Origin: CAWUEZ02 sp963921355
GTDB taxonomy: Bacteria; Pseudomonadota; Alphaproteobacteria; Thalassobaculales; Thalassobaculaceae
Reading direction: 5' to 3'
DNA length: 64,000 nt
NCBI GenBank assembly: GCA_963921355.3
Contig: OZ001190.1
Span: forward strand, 4,712,001 to 4,776,000
A program made the translations under genes and the position numbers. Numbering within the stretch: the first letter of the stretch is position 1; each line of letters starts with the position of its first letter. Below are positions 9,056 to 18,335 of the stretch, in pieces. The notes beneath the pieces were generated by a model. That model did no database searches and was not told the DNA's origin. It worked only from the letters and a program-made list of their open reading frames with translations.

Positions 9056-10201
9056 TCAGATCCCGATCTCGGCGAAAGCGACGGCGAACAGCGCGTCGAG
9101 GACGATCACCAGGAAGATCGACTCGACGACGGCCCGGGTCGTGTACCGGCCGACGCTCTCGGCGCTGCCGGAGACCCGCAGGCCGTCGTAGCAACCGACC
9201 AGAGCGATCACCAGGGCAAAGACGGGCGCCTTGATCAGGCCGGTACCGAAATCCCAGACATCAACGGCCGCAAGCAACTGCGTGAGGAACTGCCCCGTCG
9301 AGAGGTCCAGCAGAAACAGCGCGACCACCGCCCCACCGGTCAGGCCGGCAAGGTCCGCCCAGACCGTCAGGGCCGGCATGACCAGGATCAGGGCGACAAC
9401 CCGGGGCAGCACCAGAACATCGACCGTGGAAAGCCCCATGGTCTCCAGCGCATCAACCTCCTGGTTGACCTTCATGGTTCCGATCTGCGCGGCGAAGGCG
9501 CTGCCGGACCGGCCGGCGACAATGATTGCCGCCAGCAGAATCCCGATCTCGCGGAGCACCGACACGCCGACCAGATTGACCGTCAGGATGGTGGCGCCGA
9601 ACCGCTCGAGCTGCAGGGCCCCCATATAGGCGAGCACGATGCCGACCAGAAAACAGAGCAGGCCGACGATCGGCAGGGCATTCACGCCGGTCGCCTCCAT
9701 CTGGGCGATGATGGCCGTCCAGCGCTATCGACGGGGGGATACGACGGCGCTGCCGAGCCCGACCAGGACGTAGCCGAGGAACCCGGACAGCGCCCGGCCG
9801 ACGCCGAGGCCATGTTCAACCGCCCGGCCGCAGCGCTCCAGCGCGGCCAGGATCGGATTGACGACCGGTGGCGCCACCGGTGCGTCCGGATCGGTCAGTT
9901 CCGCCTTTTCGAGGATTGCCCGGTAGGCGTCGGGCACGCCGCGCAGTTCTGCCGCCAGCCCGCGTGCCGTCAGCCGCGTCATCGTGCGCTGAATGGCCCA
10001 GGCGCCGGCGCTGTCCAGGCCCGAAAGCGCCGCTGCGTCCAGGACGACGGACCCTTCGAGACGCTCCGCCTCGCGCCGCAGAGTGCCGTCGACCGCGAGC
10101 ACCGTTTCCAACGTCCACCGGCCAGCCAGCCGCAGCACGGCACTCCCTCCATCCGTAACGACGGAAAGCGGTTCGTCGGCGGCTCCGGCGCTGTCGCTCA
10201 C
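9056..10201 (-). pseudogene. STAS-MlaE fusion permease interrupted by an in-frame TAG
   Basis: This 382-codon frame encodes a STAS domain followed by an MlaE permease, a common alphaproteobacterial fusion. It starts at GTG 10201 after a GGAGACC Shine-Dalgarno. Residues 1-95 are STAS-like (LRLAGRWTLE..., VVLDAAALSGLDSAGAWAIQRT). They lead into the permease N-terminus GFLGYVLVGLGSAVVSPRR. A TAG at 9727-9725 then interrupts the frame. Translation of the same frame resumes as RWTAIIAQMEATGVNALPIV and continues through the MlaE core (LVGVSVLREIGILLAAIIVAGRSGSAFAAQIGTM) to the stop at 9056. Because the two halves are in the same frame and together form one normal protein, a single substitution (for example TTG to TAG) explains the break. 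An ATG at 9700 could restart the permease part, but it has no Shine-Dalgarno. Nonsense mutation, read-through and sequence error remain possible. Confidence 0.85.
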
Positions 10202-10370
10202 GCGGTCTCCGGTGTCTCTCGAATGCAGTCCGGCACAGTCTAACTGCTTGATGCGGCGCCGAGAAGCGCCGCAGGCAACGGCGCGCCCATGGGAAATCCT
10301 CGCAAAGGACGTTCGCGATACCAGATCATTGGGGCAGCGGCGCGTCGTTGCATCGTCAGGAGCCCAACCC

Positions 10371-10580
10371 GTGTCAGAATCACCATCCGGACTTGAGCCG
10401 CACGCCGAGCGCGCCGCACCCGGCACCGGCGACGACCCGGTCCGCTGGGCCGGACACGGGCATGTGGGCGCCTTCGTGTTTCAAATCGGCGCCCTGATCG
10501 CCGTGAAACTGGCGGTCTGGGGGTTCATCTTCCTTTTGGCGTTGCGGCTGCTCGGCGAGCCGATGCCCTGGAACTGGTGA
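10371..10580 (+). CDS. Small single-pass membrane protein, unknown function
   Basis: A 69-residue protein starting at GTG 10371, eight bases after an AGGAG Shine-Dalgarno. The first half is polar and Pro/Gly-rich (MSESPSGLEPHAERAAPGTG). The second half holds one hydrophobic helix (VGAFVFQIGALIAVKLAVWGF, then IFLLALRLLG) and ends GEPMPWNW. I do not recognise a family. It is divergent from the mla operon and convergent with the cyclase gene. The ribosome site and the sensible membrane helix argue for a real gene, but no function can be given. Confidence 0.55.
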   Translation: MSESPSGLEPHAERAAPGTGDDPVRWAGHGHVGAFVFQIGALIAVKLAVWGFIFLLALRLLGEPMPWNW

Positions 10581-10611
10581 CCTGACCGGACATCCCCCAG
10601 CCATCTCGGGC

Positions 10612-11664
10612 TCAGGCCACCGCCGCCGGACCCAGTGATTTGAGCGCCACGACCACCATCGGTTCCGCCTTGCCGCGCACCGAGATCGGCGCCAATGGCT
10701 GCATCTCGACGCCGAGGATGGGACCGATGCGGCGCGCAGCATCGACCGAACACACCAGGTCGTGTCCGAGGTCGCGCGCCGCCTGCTCCAACCGGCTGGC
10801 CACGTTCATGGTGTCCCCCAGAAAGACAATGGCGCGCTTGTCGTCGCCGATCTCACCGGCCGCAACCGGCCCCACATGCAGCGACGCCCGGAAGTCCGGG
10901 ACCTGGCCGAAATCCCGCCGCCAGGCCGCTGCACCCTGGGACACACGCGCTTTCAGGCGGATCAGCGCCCCCGCCGCGGGTGTCAGATCCCGGGTGGCCC
11001 GGCCCTCCCAGGTCACGATCACGCCATCGCCGGCATAGCCGTAGACGGTTCCCTCGCTGGCTCGGGCTTCGCTGGACACCAGCGCCACGAAGCGGCCCAT
11101 CGCCTCGAGAAACCGTTCGGGCCCGATCTGTTCGGCGAGCGCCGTCGACCCCTTGAGGTCGATGAACGCGACCGCCCGCTCGTCGGTTCGCGGATGATGG
11201 TAACGGCCTCGGACCAGATCCCAGAGGACCCCCGGTCCGAGCAGCTGGCTGATCGTCAACAGGAACGTCACCGACAGGCTGACGGCGAACGAAAATCCGA
11301 CGCTCCACCAGAAGTCCGGTTCCCGCAGCGGCGCCGGGGACGGATCAACCCAGACCAACTGGTGCGCGATCAGGCAGCCGAGGAAGATCCACACGGTCCA
11401 GGCCAGCAGGCGCAGCGCCAGAAACGGCACCAGCGCCAACCGGCGGAAGGCGGCGCCCCACGGGGCCATCACATAGAACATCTCAAAGCTGAAAATCGGG
11501 ACGGCGATGATCATGGCCGTGCCGACGGACACCCGGATGGACGCAGGACTGAGATCGCCGCCGCCGAGCAATGCCCCGAACCCGATGCTGGCCGGCAGAA
11601 TCAGAACAAGGGCCTTAAGCAAGGTGAAGAACCGGCTCTTCAGGATCGGAGCAACCCGCATCAC
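10612..11664 (-). CDS. Membrane-anchored class III adenylate/guanylate cyclase
   Basis: A 350-residue nucleotide cyclase. Residues 1-150 carry about four or five membrane segments, with no recognised sensor signature. The C-terminal half is a class III cyclase catalytic domain. The first metal Asp is in AVAFIDLKGSTALAEQ, the second in YGYAGDGVIVTW, and the transition-state Asn/Arg pair is in LGDTMNVASRLEQAA. All core catalytic residues are therefore present. Whether it makes cAMP or cGMP is not decided by the sequence alone, although cAMP is the usual product in bacteria. It stands alone between oppositely oriented genes. The signal sensed by the membrane part is unknown. Confidence 0.9.
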   Translation of the reverse strand: MMRVAPILKSRFFTLLKALVLILPASIGFGALLGGGDLSPASIRVSVGTAMIIAVPIFSFEMFYVMAPWGAAFRRLALVPFLALRLLAWTVWIFLGCLIAHQLVWVDPSPAPLREPDFWWSVGFSFAVSLSVTFLLTISQLLGPGVLWDLVRGRYHHPRTDERAVAFIDLKGSTALAEQIGPERFLEAMGRFVALVSSEARASEGTVYGYAGDGVIVTWEGRATRDLTPAAGALIRLKARVSQGAAAWRRDFGQVPDFRASLHVGPVAAGEIGDDKRAIVFLGDTMNVASRLEQAARDLGHDLVCSVDAARRIGPILGVEMQPLAPISVRGKAEPMVVVALKSLGPAAVA

Positions 11665-11785
11665 CCTTGCCTTCTCTCGTTCGGCGCTGGGATACCGCCG
11701 GCAGCGGACCTCGCAGAGCGTGTCGATCTTTGCGCGCGCGGGGGATACACTGATGCTGCAATCTTAACAGATCGGTTGCGCGGCG

Positions 11786-12916
11786 ATGCCCGTTGAATGC
11801 CCCGTTGCACGCCCGAAGCTGCCGACCGCAGATGCCATTCTGCCCTATCTGCGCCAGATCGACGCCAACCAGTACTACTCGAACTTCGGCCCGATGGTGA
11901 ACGAGGTGGAAGCCCGCCTGGCCGCCCGGTTCGGCGTGCCGGCCGAATGCGTGACCACGGTCTCGAACGCCACATCAGGCCTGATCGCGGCCCTGGCCGC
12001 CGAAGCCCGGACCCGATCGCGGAATGTGAATGACGGGCCCGCGTTCTGCCTGCTGCCGGCGTGGACGTTCGTTGCCACCCTGCACGCCGTGCTCGCGGCC
12101 GGGCTGGAACCGTACCTGCTGGACGTCGACGAAGAGACCTGGCAGCTGACCCCCGAGGCTGTCGAGCATGCGCTCGGCAGGATCCCCGGACAGCCGGTCG
12201 CTGTGGTGCCGGTGTCGCCGTTCGGTCGCCCGGTCGATATGGCGGCCTGGGACGCGCTGTCGGAGCGCACCGGCCTGGCGGTGGTCGCCGACGCTGCCGC
12301 TGCCTTCGACCGCGGCACAGTGGGCCGGAATCCGGCCGTGTTCAGTCTCCATGCGACGAAGATCCTCGCGGCCGGCGAAGGCGGTTTCGTGGTCTCGACC
12401 GACGCCGAGCTGATCCAGGAAATCCGCAAGTGCATCAACTTCGGCTTCTTCGGAGAGCGGGTCGCCCGAAGCCGGGCCATCAACGGCAAGATGAGCGAGT
12501 ACCATGCCGCGGTCACGCTGGCGGCACTCGACGCCTGGCCGGAAACCCGGCGGATCTAACAGGTGATCGTTGACGCCTACCGGGAGAATTTCAGGGTCGA
12601 CAACCGGACCCGGCTGATCCCCGGCGACAGCGATGATCATGTGTCTTCGACGATGATCATGACCACGGACGAGATGTTGCCGGACGGCTTCGACCAGCGC
12701 CTGCTGGACGCCGGCCTCGGCACGCGGCGCTGGTGGGGTGGCGGAGTTCACCGCCAAGTCGCCTATCGTCGTTTCAGCGCCGACCTGTTGCCCGTGACCG
12801 AGTGGCTGGCCGAACGCAGCATCGGCCTGCCCTGCTACGATGGCCTGCGCCGCGACGAGATCGCGACAATCTGCGACCGGGTCGCCGAGACCCTTCACGC
12901 CCAGCGGATCGGATAG
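11786..12916 (+). pseudogene. DegT/DnrJ/EryC1 family aminotransferase interrupted by an in-frame TAA
   Basis: A PLP-dependent sugar aminotransferase-like gene, 376 codons with one internal stop. Residues 1-257 contain the family N-terminus (LPYLRQIDANQYYSNFGP), the TTVSNATSGLIAAL cofactor loop, the Asp of VVADAAAAFD, and the Schiff-base lysine in FSLHATKILAAGEGG. A TAA at 12557-12559 follows ...DAWPETRRI. The same frame then continues QVIVDAYRENFRV to the natural C-terminus (WLAERSIGLPCYDGLRRDEIATICDRVAETL). The sum is a normal-length DegT protein, so one substitution (for example GAA to TAA) is the simplest cause. The truncated product keeps the active-site lysine but loses the C-terminal domain. 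DegT enzymes usually act on nucleotide-linked sugars; no other surface-sugar gene is nearby. Confidence 0.85.
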
Positions 12917-13008
12917 CTTCGATCCGGCGCATCGCGGGGCGTGGTGCTGGTGAGATATCCGGGCTAAGTGTTGGCCAAAGCAGGATGGCCTGAAGGGGGA
13001 GCGAGCCC

Positions 13009-13524
13009 GTGGATCTCAAGGAACACATTCGGTCGGTGCCGGATTTCCCGAAGCCGGGGGTTCTCTTCTACGACATATCGACCCTGCTGGCCCATCCGAC
13101 CGCATGGCAGACCACGGTGGATCGTCTCGCCGATCTGATCCGCCCGTTCAGACCCCACATGCTGGCCGGCATCGAGAGCCGCGGATTTCTGACGGCCGCC
13201 CCGCTCGCCCTGGAGTTGGGTCTCGGCTTCATCATGGTGCGCAAGAAGGGGAAGCTTCCGGGGCCGACGGTGCCGTTCACCTATGACCTCGAGTACGGCA
13301 CCGACACGGTCGAAATCCAGGAGGGCGCCGTTGAACCCGGCCAGCGGGTCGTGATCCTCGACGACCTGCTGGCGACCGGCGGCACCCTGAACGCCTCGGT
13401 CAAACTGCTGCGCAAGGTCGGCGCCGACGTCACCGGCGGCGCCTGCATCATGGAACTGACCTTCCTGAAGGGACGCGAGAAGCTGGATATCCCGTTCGAG
13501 TCCCTGCTCAAGTACGACGACTAG
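13009..13524 (+). CDS. apt: Adenine phosphoribosyltransferase
   Basis: Purine salvage enzyme making AMP from adenine and PRPP in the cytosol, 171 residues, normal length. It starts at GTG 13009 after a GGGGGAGC ribosome site. It has the family N-terminus (DLKEHIRSVPDFPKPGVLFYDI), the flexible-loop region KKGKLPGPTVPFTYDLEYGTD and the PRPP-binding motif RVVILDDLLATGGTL. All of these match Apt rather than hypoxanthine or uracil phosphoribosyltransferases. It is transcribed alone; the 180-bp gap after it holds a relict of another gene. Confidence 0.95.
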   Translation: MDLKEHIRSVPDFPKPGVLFYDISTLLAHPTAWQTTVDRLADLIRPFRPHMLAGIESRGFLTAAPLALELGLGFIMVRKKGKLPGPTVPFTYDLEYGTDTVEIQEGAVEPGQRVVILDDLLATGGTLNASVKLLRKVGADVTGGACIMELTFLKGREKLDIPFESLLKYDD

Positions 13525-13554
13525 ACAGGGTCTTCAGGACCGGTCCGGGGTGGC

Positions 13555-13614
13555 TCACGCGCCGCCGACGGTCACCAGCCCGCGTCCCTGGACCGTGTCC
13601 TTCCGGGTGTTCAT
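13555..13614 (-). pseudogene. Relict of an AcuI/YhdH-type oxidoreductase C-terminus
   Basis: On the minus strand this stretch reads MNTRKDTVQGRGLVTVGGA followed by TGA. It closely resembles the last residues (GEVQGRAVVTVGGE, stop) of the intact acrylyl-CoA-reductase-like gene whose stop lies at 16761 on the same strand. The nucleotide match is partial, so this is a diverged remnant rather than a recent copy. Nothing else of the gene can be seen in the gap between apt and acnB. Confidence 0.5.
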
Positions 13615-13706
13615 GCAGAAACACCGCGACCGCGGCCTAACCCCGTCTCGGCAGATCGATCGGAAATAGGACGCTGTCGAGACCGCCTGTGAGACCTGTG
13701 CGGCGA

Positions 13707-16502
13707 CTATCGTCTGGCAGTCGACCTGCCCGGTGCCTCAGGCAGCGGCGGCGCGAACTTCGTCAGATTGATGCCATCGACCGCGGACTTGTACTCGTCG
13801 ACACTGGGTGTGCGGCCGAGAATGGTCGACAGAACCACGACCGGTGTCGACGCCAGCAGCGACTCGCCCTTTTTCTCGTCGGAGTCGGCGACAACCCGAC
13901 CCTGGAAAAGGCGGGTCGACGTCGCCATCACGGTATCGCCCTTGGCGGCCTTTTCCTGGTTCCCCATGCAGAGATTGCAGCCCGGGCGTTCCAGATAAAG
14001 GATGTTCTCGTATGCCGTGCGCGCCTGGGTCTTGGGGGCCGTGTCGTCAAACTCAAACCCGGCGTATTTCCGCAGGATTTCCCAGTCGCCTTCCGCCTTC
14101 AACTCTTCGACGATGTTGTAGGTCGGAGGCGCCACCACCAGCGGCGCGTTGAACTCGACCTTGCCGTTGGCCTTCTCGAGATTCCGGAACATCTGCGCAA
14201 CGATGTTCAGATCGCCCTTGTGCACCATGCACGACCCGACGAAGCCCAGATCGACTTTCTTCTCGCCGCCGTAGTAGGAAATCGGCCGGATCGTATCGTG
14301 GGTATACCGTTTCGCGACATCGATGTTGTTGACGTCGGGGTCGGCAATCATCGGCTCGTTGATCTGGTCGAGATCGACAACCACCTCCGCGGCATAGACC
14401 GCGTCGTCGTCCGGCCGCAGAGCGTGTTGCTCGCCGGAACGGATCTCGGCGATCCGCTGGTTTGCTTTGTCGATCAGCCCCTGCAGCATCTCCGAGCCGA
14501 TTTCCATCCCGTTGTCGATCATGCCCTGGATACGCGCCTTCGCGATCTCGAGGGATTCGATCAGGGTTTCGTCGTTGGAGATGCAGATGGACGCCTTGGC
14601 CTTCATCTCGGCTGTCCAGTCCGTGAACGTGAACGCCTGATCCGCGAGGAGCGTTCCGATGTGGACCTCAATGATGCGACCCTGAAAGACGTTCTCCCCA
14701 CCGAACTGAGCCAGCATCTGGGCCTGGGTCGCATGGACGACGTCACGGAAATCCATGTGATCGCCCATCTTGCCCTTGAAGGTCACCTTGACCGATTCCG
14801 GAACCGGGATGCTCGCTTGGCCGGTGGCCAACGCCAGCGCGACGGTGCCGGAGTCGGCCCCGAAGGCGACGCCTTTCGACATCCGGGTATGCGAGTCGCC
14901 TCCGATGATGATCGCCCGGTCATCGACGGTGATGTCGTTGAGGACCTTATGAATCACATCGGTCATCGCATGGTAGCGGCCTTTCGGGTCGCGACCGGTC
15001 ACGAGCCCGAATTTGTTCATGAACGCCATAAGCTTGGGCGTATTCGCCTGCGCTTTCTTGTCCCAGACAGAAGCGGTGTGACAGCCGGACTGGTAAGCAC
15101 CATCCAGAACCGGCGAAATCACGGTCGCGGCCATGGCTTCCAGTTCCTGGACGGTCATCGGGCCGGTCGTATCCTGGGAGCCGACGATGTTCACCTTCAC
15201 GCGGGCGTCGGACCCAGCGTACAGAACCGTTCCTTCCGGAACACCGACAGCATTCTTGTTGAAGATCTTCTCAACCGCCGTCAGGCCCTGACCCGGGTGG
15301 GTCACGATCTTGGCGGCTGCAAAGACCGGCTTCGCCTCGACGCCGAGTGTTTCAGCGGCAAAGGTCTGGAGCTTCTTGCCGAAGTCGATGGCATAGGAGC
15401 CGCCTGCCTTCATGAACTCAACCGACTGCGGCGAAAACGACGCGGCGACGTCGGCGAGTTCCTCGGACCCGTCTTCGTTACACAGCTTCTGCGTCTGGGT
15501 GTTGATCGTGAGCGTCGTGCCCGTGGCCACAGAGTATTTCTCTTCCAGGACCGGGCTGCCGTCGTTGTTGACGATTACATTGCCGTCGGCGTCCGTCTTC
15601 TTCACCCAGTTCTTAAGGTCGATGCCGATACCGCCCGTGACGCCCACGGTCGTCAGGAAGATCGGCGAGATCCCGTTGGTACCTGCAACGATCGGCGCAA
15701 CATTGACGAACGGTACGTAAGGGCTGGCCTGATGGCCCGTCCAGAGGGCGCAGTTGTTGATCCCGGACATCCGCGACGAACCGACGCCCATGGTGCCTTT
15801 CTCGGCGACCAGCATGAGGCGCTTGCCGGGATGCTGGATCTTGAGCGCCTCGATCTCCTTCTGGGCCCTTTCGGAAATGAAGCTCTTGCCGTGCAGTTCC
15901 CGGTCCGCGCGGGAATGCGCCTCGGCCCCCGGGGACATCAGGTCGGTCGAGATGTCCCCTTTCGCCGCGACGTAGGTCACAACCTGAATCTCAGGCTCGA
16001 TATCAGACAGTCTGGTGAAGAACTCGGCGTCGGCATAGCTCTGCAGGATGTCTTTCGCGATCGCATTCCCCGCCTTGAACGCAGCCTCCAAGCGGTCCGT
16101 GTCCGCATCGTACAGGAAGACCTGCGTCTTCAGGACGTCGGCTGCCGCCGCGGCAGTGCCCGCGTCGTCCCCCAAAGCAAGATCGAGCAACACGGCGACG
16201 GACGGGCCGCCTTTCATGTGCGAAAGGAGTTCGAACGCGAATGTCGGCGTGATCTCTTCGACCACAGACTGCCCGAGAATGATCTCCTTCAGGAACGCCG
16301 CTTTGACGCCCGCCGCACTCGTCGTCCCCGGCAGGGTGTTGTAGATGAGGAAATCCAATGAATCTTTCCGGTGTTCATGACCGGTGTCTTTGATCTGGGC
16401 GATCATTTCTTCCAGGAGCGCCCCATCTTCGACTGGTTTGGGGTGCAAACCCTGCGTTTTACGATCTTCAATCTCTGCCAAGTAATCGGTGTAGAGGCCC
16501 AT
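13707..16502 (-). CDS. acnB: Bifunctional aconitate hydratase 2 / 2-methylisocitrate dehydratase
   Basis: TCA-cycle enzyme converting citrate to isocitrate via cis-aconitate; AcnB also dehydrates 2-methylcitrate-cycle intermediates. It has 931 residues, in the AcnB size range. The ATG at 16502 follows GGAAAA. The AcnB-type N-terminal HEAT-like domain precedes the catalytic domains, the arrangement that distinguishes it from AcnA. [4Fe-4S] ligands are visible: one Cys in LGFVGSCMVHKGD and two in PGCNLCMGNQ. Other landmarks are KRLMLVAEKGTMGVGSSRMSG and IIIGGDSHTRMSKGVAFGADSGT. It is a single gene with about 180-260 bp gaps at each end. The long antisense open frame on the plus strand is a composition artefact. 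Confidence 0.96.
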   Translation of the reverse strand: MGLYTDYLAEIEDRKTQGLHPKPVEDGALLEEMIAQIKDTGHEHRKDSLDFLIYNTLPGTTSAAGVKAAFLKEIILGQSVVEEITPTFAFELLSHMKGGPSVAVLLDLALGDDAGTAAAAADVLKTQVFLYDADTDRLEAAFKAGNAIAKDILQSYADAEFFTRLSDIEPEIQVVTYVAAKGDISTDLMSPGAEAHSRADRELHGKSFISERAQKEIEALKIQHPGKRLMLVAEKGTMGVGSSRMSGINNCALWTGHQASPYVPFVNVAPIVAGTNGISPIFLTTVGVTGGIGIDLKNWVKKTDADGNVIVNNDGSPVLEEKYSVATGTTLTINTQTQKLCNEDGSEELADVAASFSPQSVEFMKAGGSYAIDFGKKLQTFAAETLGVEAKPVFAAAKIVTHPGQGLTAVEKIFNKNAVGVPEGTVLYAGSDARVKVNIVGSQDTTGPMTVQELEAMAATVISPVLDGAYQSGCHTASVWDKKAQANTPKLMAFMNKFGLVTGRDPKGRYHAMTDVIHKVLNDITVDDRAIIIGGDSHTRMSKGVAFGADSGTVALALATGQASIPVPESVKVTFKGKMGDHMDFRDVVHATQAQMLAQFGGENVFQGRIIEVHIGTLLADQAFTFTDWTAEMKAKASICISNDETLIESLEIAKARIQGMIDNGMEIGSEMLQGLIDKANQRIAEIRSGEQHALRPDDDAVYAAEVVVDLDQINEPMIADPDVNNIDVAKRYTHDTIRPISYYGGEKKVDLGFVGSCMVHKGDLNIVAQMFRNLEKANGKVEFNAPLVVAPPTYNIVEELKAEGDWEILRKYAGFEFDDTAPKTQARTAYENILYLERPGCNLCMGNQEKAAKGDTVMATSTRLFQGRVVADSDEKKGESLLASTPVVVLSTILGRTPSVDEYKSAVDGINLTKFAPPLPEAPGRSTARR

Positions 16503-16760
16503 GATTTTCCTGCAACGTTCGGTGTGACCGGAATTTAGACGACGGATCGTCACGTGTCGGAGCGTCAGCGTCACGACATCATCGATCTCCTCAGAGTTTA
16601 GCCGGACTCAGCCCACAAAGCGAATCGAATGGCTTGATAACGTAGGGATAATTCCGACTCATCCCAAGTCACGCGCCCCAACCAGAAGCCTGCGAGAACA
16701 ACGACAACCTTCAGAACTCTCCCGGTCCAAGATACCGGAAAAACCGCCAACCCGCGCGAG

Positions 16761-17762
16761 CTACTCCCCGCCCACGGTGACGACGGCGCGCCCCTGGACC
16801 TCACCCTTCAGGATCGCCTTGCCGAGATCCGGCAGTTCGTCGAAGCCGTGGGAGTGGCTGATCGCGTCGAGCTTGGCCATGGCGGGCGACCCGGCGATCG
16901 AAGACCAGACCCGGACCCGCCGGTCAGCGGGGCACATGACGCTGTCGATGCCCAGCAGATTGACCCCGCGCAGCAGGAACGGCAGCACGGTGGTCGACAC
17001 GTCGTTGCCACCGGCCAGACCGACCGCCGCCACCGATCCGCCATAGCTGATCTGGGTCAGCAGGTTGGCCAGGGTCGGCCCTGCCACATTGTCGATCGCC
17101 GCCTGAAACCGTTCCCTGGCCAACGGGCGCGACGGCTGTTCGGCCAGTTCGGAACGATCGACCAGGGTGGTCGCCCCAAGATCGCGCAGATAGTCGTGCG
17201 TCGAGGCGCGGCCGGTCGCCGCCGCAACCGCGTAACCCTTGGCAGCCAGCAGAGCGACGGCGACGCTGCCCACTCCCCCGGCCGCACCGGTGACCAGGAC
17301 CTCGCCCTTGTCGGGTGCCATGCCGGCGGTCTCCAGGGTGTCGATGGCGAGACCGGCGGTGAAGCCCGCAGTCCCCAGACCCATGGCCTGGCTGAGAGAC
17401 AGACCGTCCGGCAGCTTCACCAGCCAATCGCCTTTGACCCGCGCCAGCTCGCCATAGCCGCCCCAGTGCATCTCGCCGACCCGCCAGCCGGTCAGCACAA
17501 CCTTGTCGCCAGGGGCGAAGCCCGGATGATCCGAGGATTCCACCGTGCCGGAGAAATCGACGCCGGGAATATGGGGATATGAGCGCACCAGCCGGCCGAC
17601 CCCGTTCATGACCATGCCGTCCTTGTAGTTCACGGTCGAATAGGCCACCCGCACCGTCACATCGCCTTCCGGCAGGTCGGCAACGGCCACATCCTCGAAG
17701 GCCCCGGTCACCTTCCGGTCCTCGCCTTCGCGCAGCAGATAGGCCTTGAACGTTTCGCTCAT
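16761..17762 (-). CDS. MDR-family oxidoreductase, acrylyl-CoA reductase (AcuI/YhdH) type
   Basis: NADPH-dependent medium-chain reductase of 333 residues. N-terminal features are KVTGAFEDVAVADLPEGDVTVRVAYSTVNYKDGM and IPGVDFSGTVESSDHPGFAPGDKVVLTGW. The nucleotide-binding loop is VTGAAGGVGSVAVALLA. The C-terminus ends GEVQGRAVVTVGGE, typical of the AcuI/YhdH group that reduces acryloyl-CoA to propionyl-CoA. No zinc ligands are seen, as expected for quinone-reductase-like MDRs. Its ATG overlaps the stop of the GNAT gene by 4 bp, and a thiolase lies before that. The operon hints at acyl-CoA chemistry, although the true substrate is unproven. Confidence 0.9.
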   Translation of the reverse strand: MSETFKAYLLREGEDRKVTGAFEDVAVADLPEGDVTVRVAYSTVNYKDGMVMNGVGRLVRSYPHIPGVDFSGTVESSDHPGFAPGDKVVLTGWRVGEMHWGGYGELARVKGDWLVKLPDGLSLSQAMGLGTAGFTAGLAIDTLETAGMAPDKGEVLVTGAAGGVGSVAVALLAAKGYAVAAATGRASTHDYLRDLGATTLVDRSELAEQPSRPLARERFQAAIDNVAGPTLANLLTQISYGGSVAAVGLAGGNDVSTTVLPFLLRGVNLLGIDSVMCPADRRVRVWSSIAGSPAMAKLDAISHSHGFDELPDLGKAILKGEVQGRAVVTVGGE

Positions 17763-18334
17763 GATCGACTTCCCCCAGACAAGTGTTTCTGCGACAGGTG
17801 TTTCTGCATGGCGACCCGGCTGCCTGCCAGATCGCGCGATCCCTCTTCCTTCTTGATCTGGCCGGCGAGGAACGGCTCCGCGCTCAGATCATCGATCGTC
17901 GAGAATCCCAGACGCGCATAGTAGGGCGCGTTCCACGGGACGTCCCGAAATGTTGTGATGGTCATGCGGTGCGCCCCGCGCCCGGCATAGAACCGTTCAC
18001 TCGTCGCGATCAGGGCTGCACCGAGACGTCGTCCGAAATGATCCGGATGCACCGAAAGCTCGCCGAGCCAGGTCTGGTCGTCGAGATGGGCATACGCCGC
18101 GAACCCGACCGGCCGGTCATCGGCCGGCGCGACGACCCACAAGGTCCAGGTGTCCTGACATTCGCCGAGCAGTGCCTCGGTCATGCCGTTCGGTTCATCG
18201 GCGATCCAGGGATACTGCGACTGGCGAAACAGGCCAGCAGCCGCTGTTTCGACCGCCGGAAGCTGATCGAGGTCGTCGGGCCGGGCCAGGCGGATGCGAT
18301 ATCGTTCGCCGGCGCGCGGCCCGACCAGTGTCAT
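17759..18334 (-). CDS. GNAT family N-acetyltransferase
   Basis: Acetyl-CoA-dependent N-acetyltransferase of 191 residues. It is placed from ATG 18334, which lies 1 bp after the upstream thiolase stop. The GNAT fold is visible: strand YRIRLARPDDLDQLPAVETAA, acceptor region GFAAYAHLDDQTWLGELSVHPDHFGRRLGAALI with the Q/RxxGxG/A-like pyrophosphate loop (GRRLGAAL), and APYYARLGF near the C-terminus. The last 40 residues carry an unusual polar tail (IKKEEGSRDLAGSRVAMQKHLSQKHLSGGSRS). It is coupled to the reductase gene by a 4-bp overlap. Substrate unknown; the family acetylates amino groups on small molecules or proteins. Confidence 0.9.
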   Translation of the reverse strand: MTLVGPRAGERYRIRLARPDDLDQLPAVETAAAGLFRQSQYPWIADEPNGMTEALLGECQDTWTLWVVAPADDRPVGFAAYAHLDDQTWLGELSVHPDHFGRRLGAALIATSERFYAGRGAHRMTITTFRDVPWNAPYYARLGFSTIDDLSAEPFLAGQIKKEEGSRDLAGSRVAMQKHLSQKHLSGGSRS

Positions 18335-18335
18335 G

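Noticed and set aside
13689..16361. An 890-residue open frame antisense to acnB
   Set aside because: It is Arg/His/Asp/Gly-rich with no motif, and it mirrors the GC-biased codons of acnB. acnB has clear motifs and a Shine-Dalgarno.
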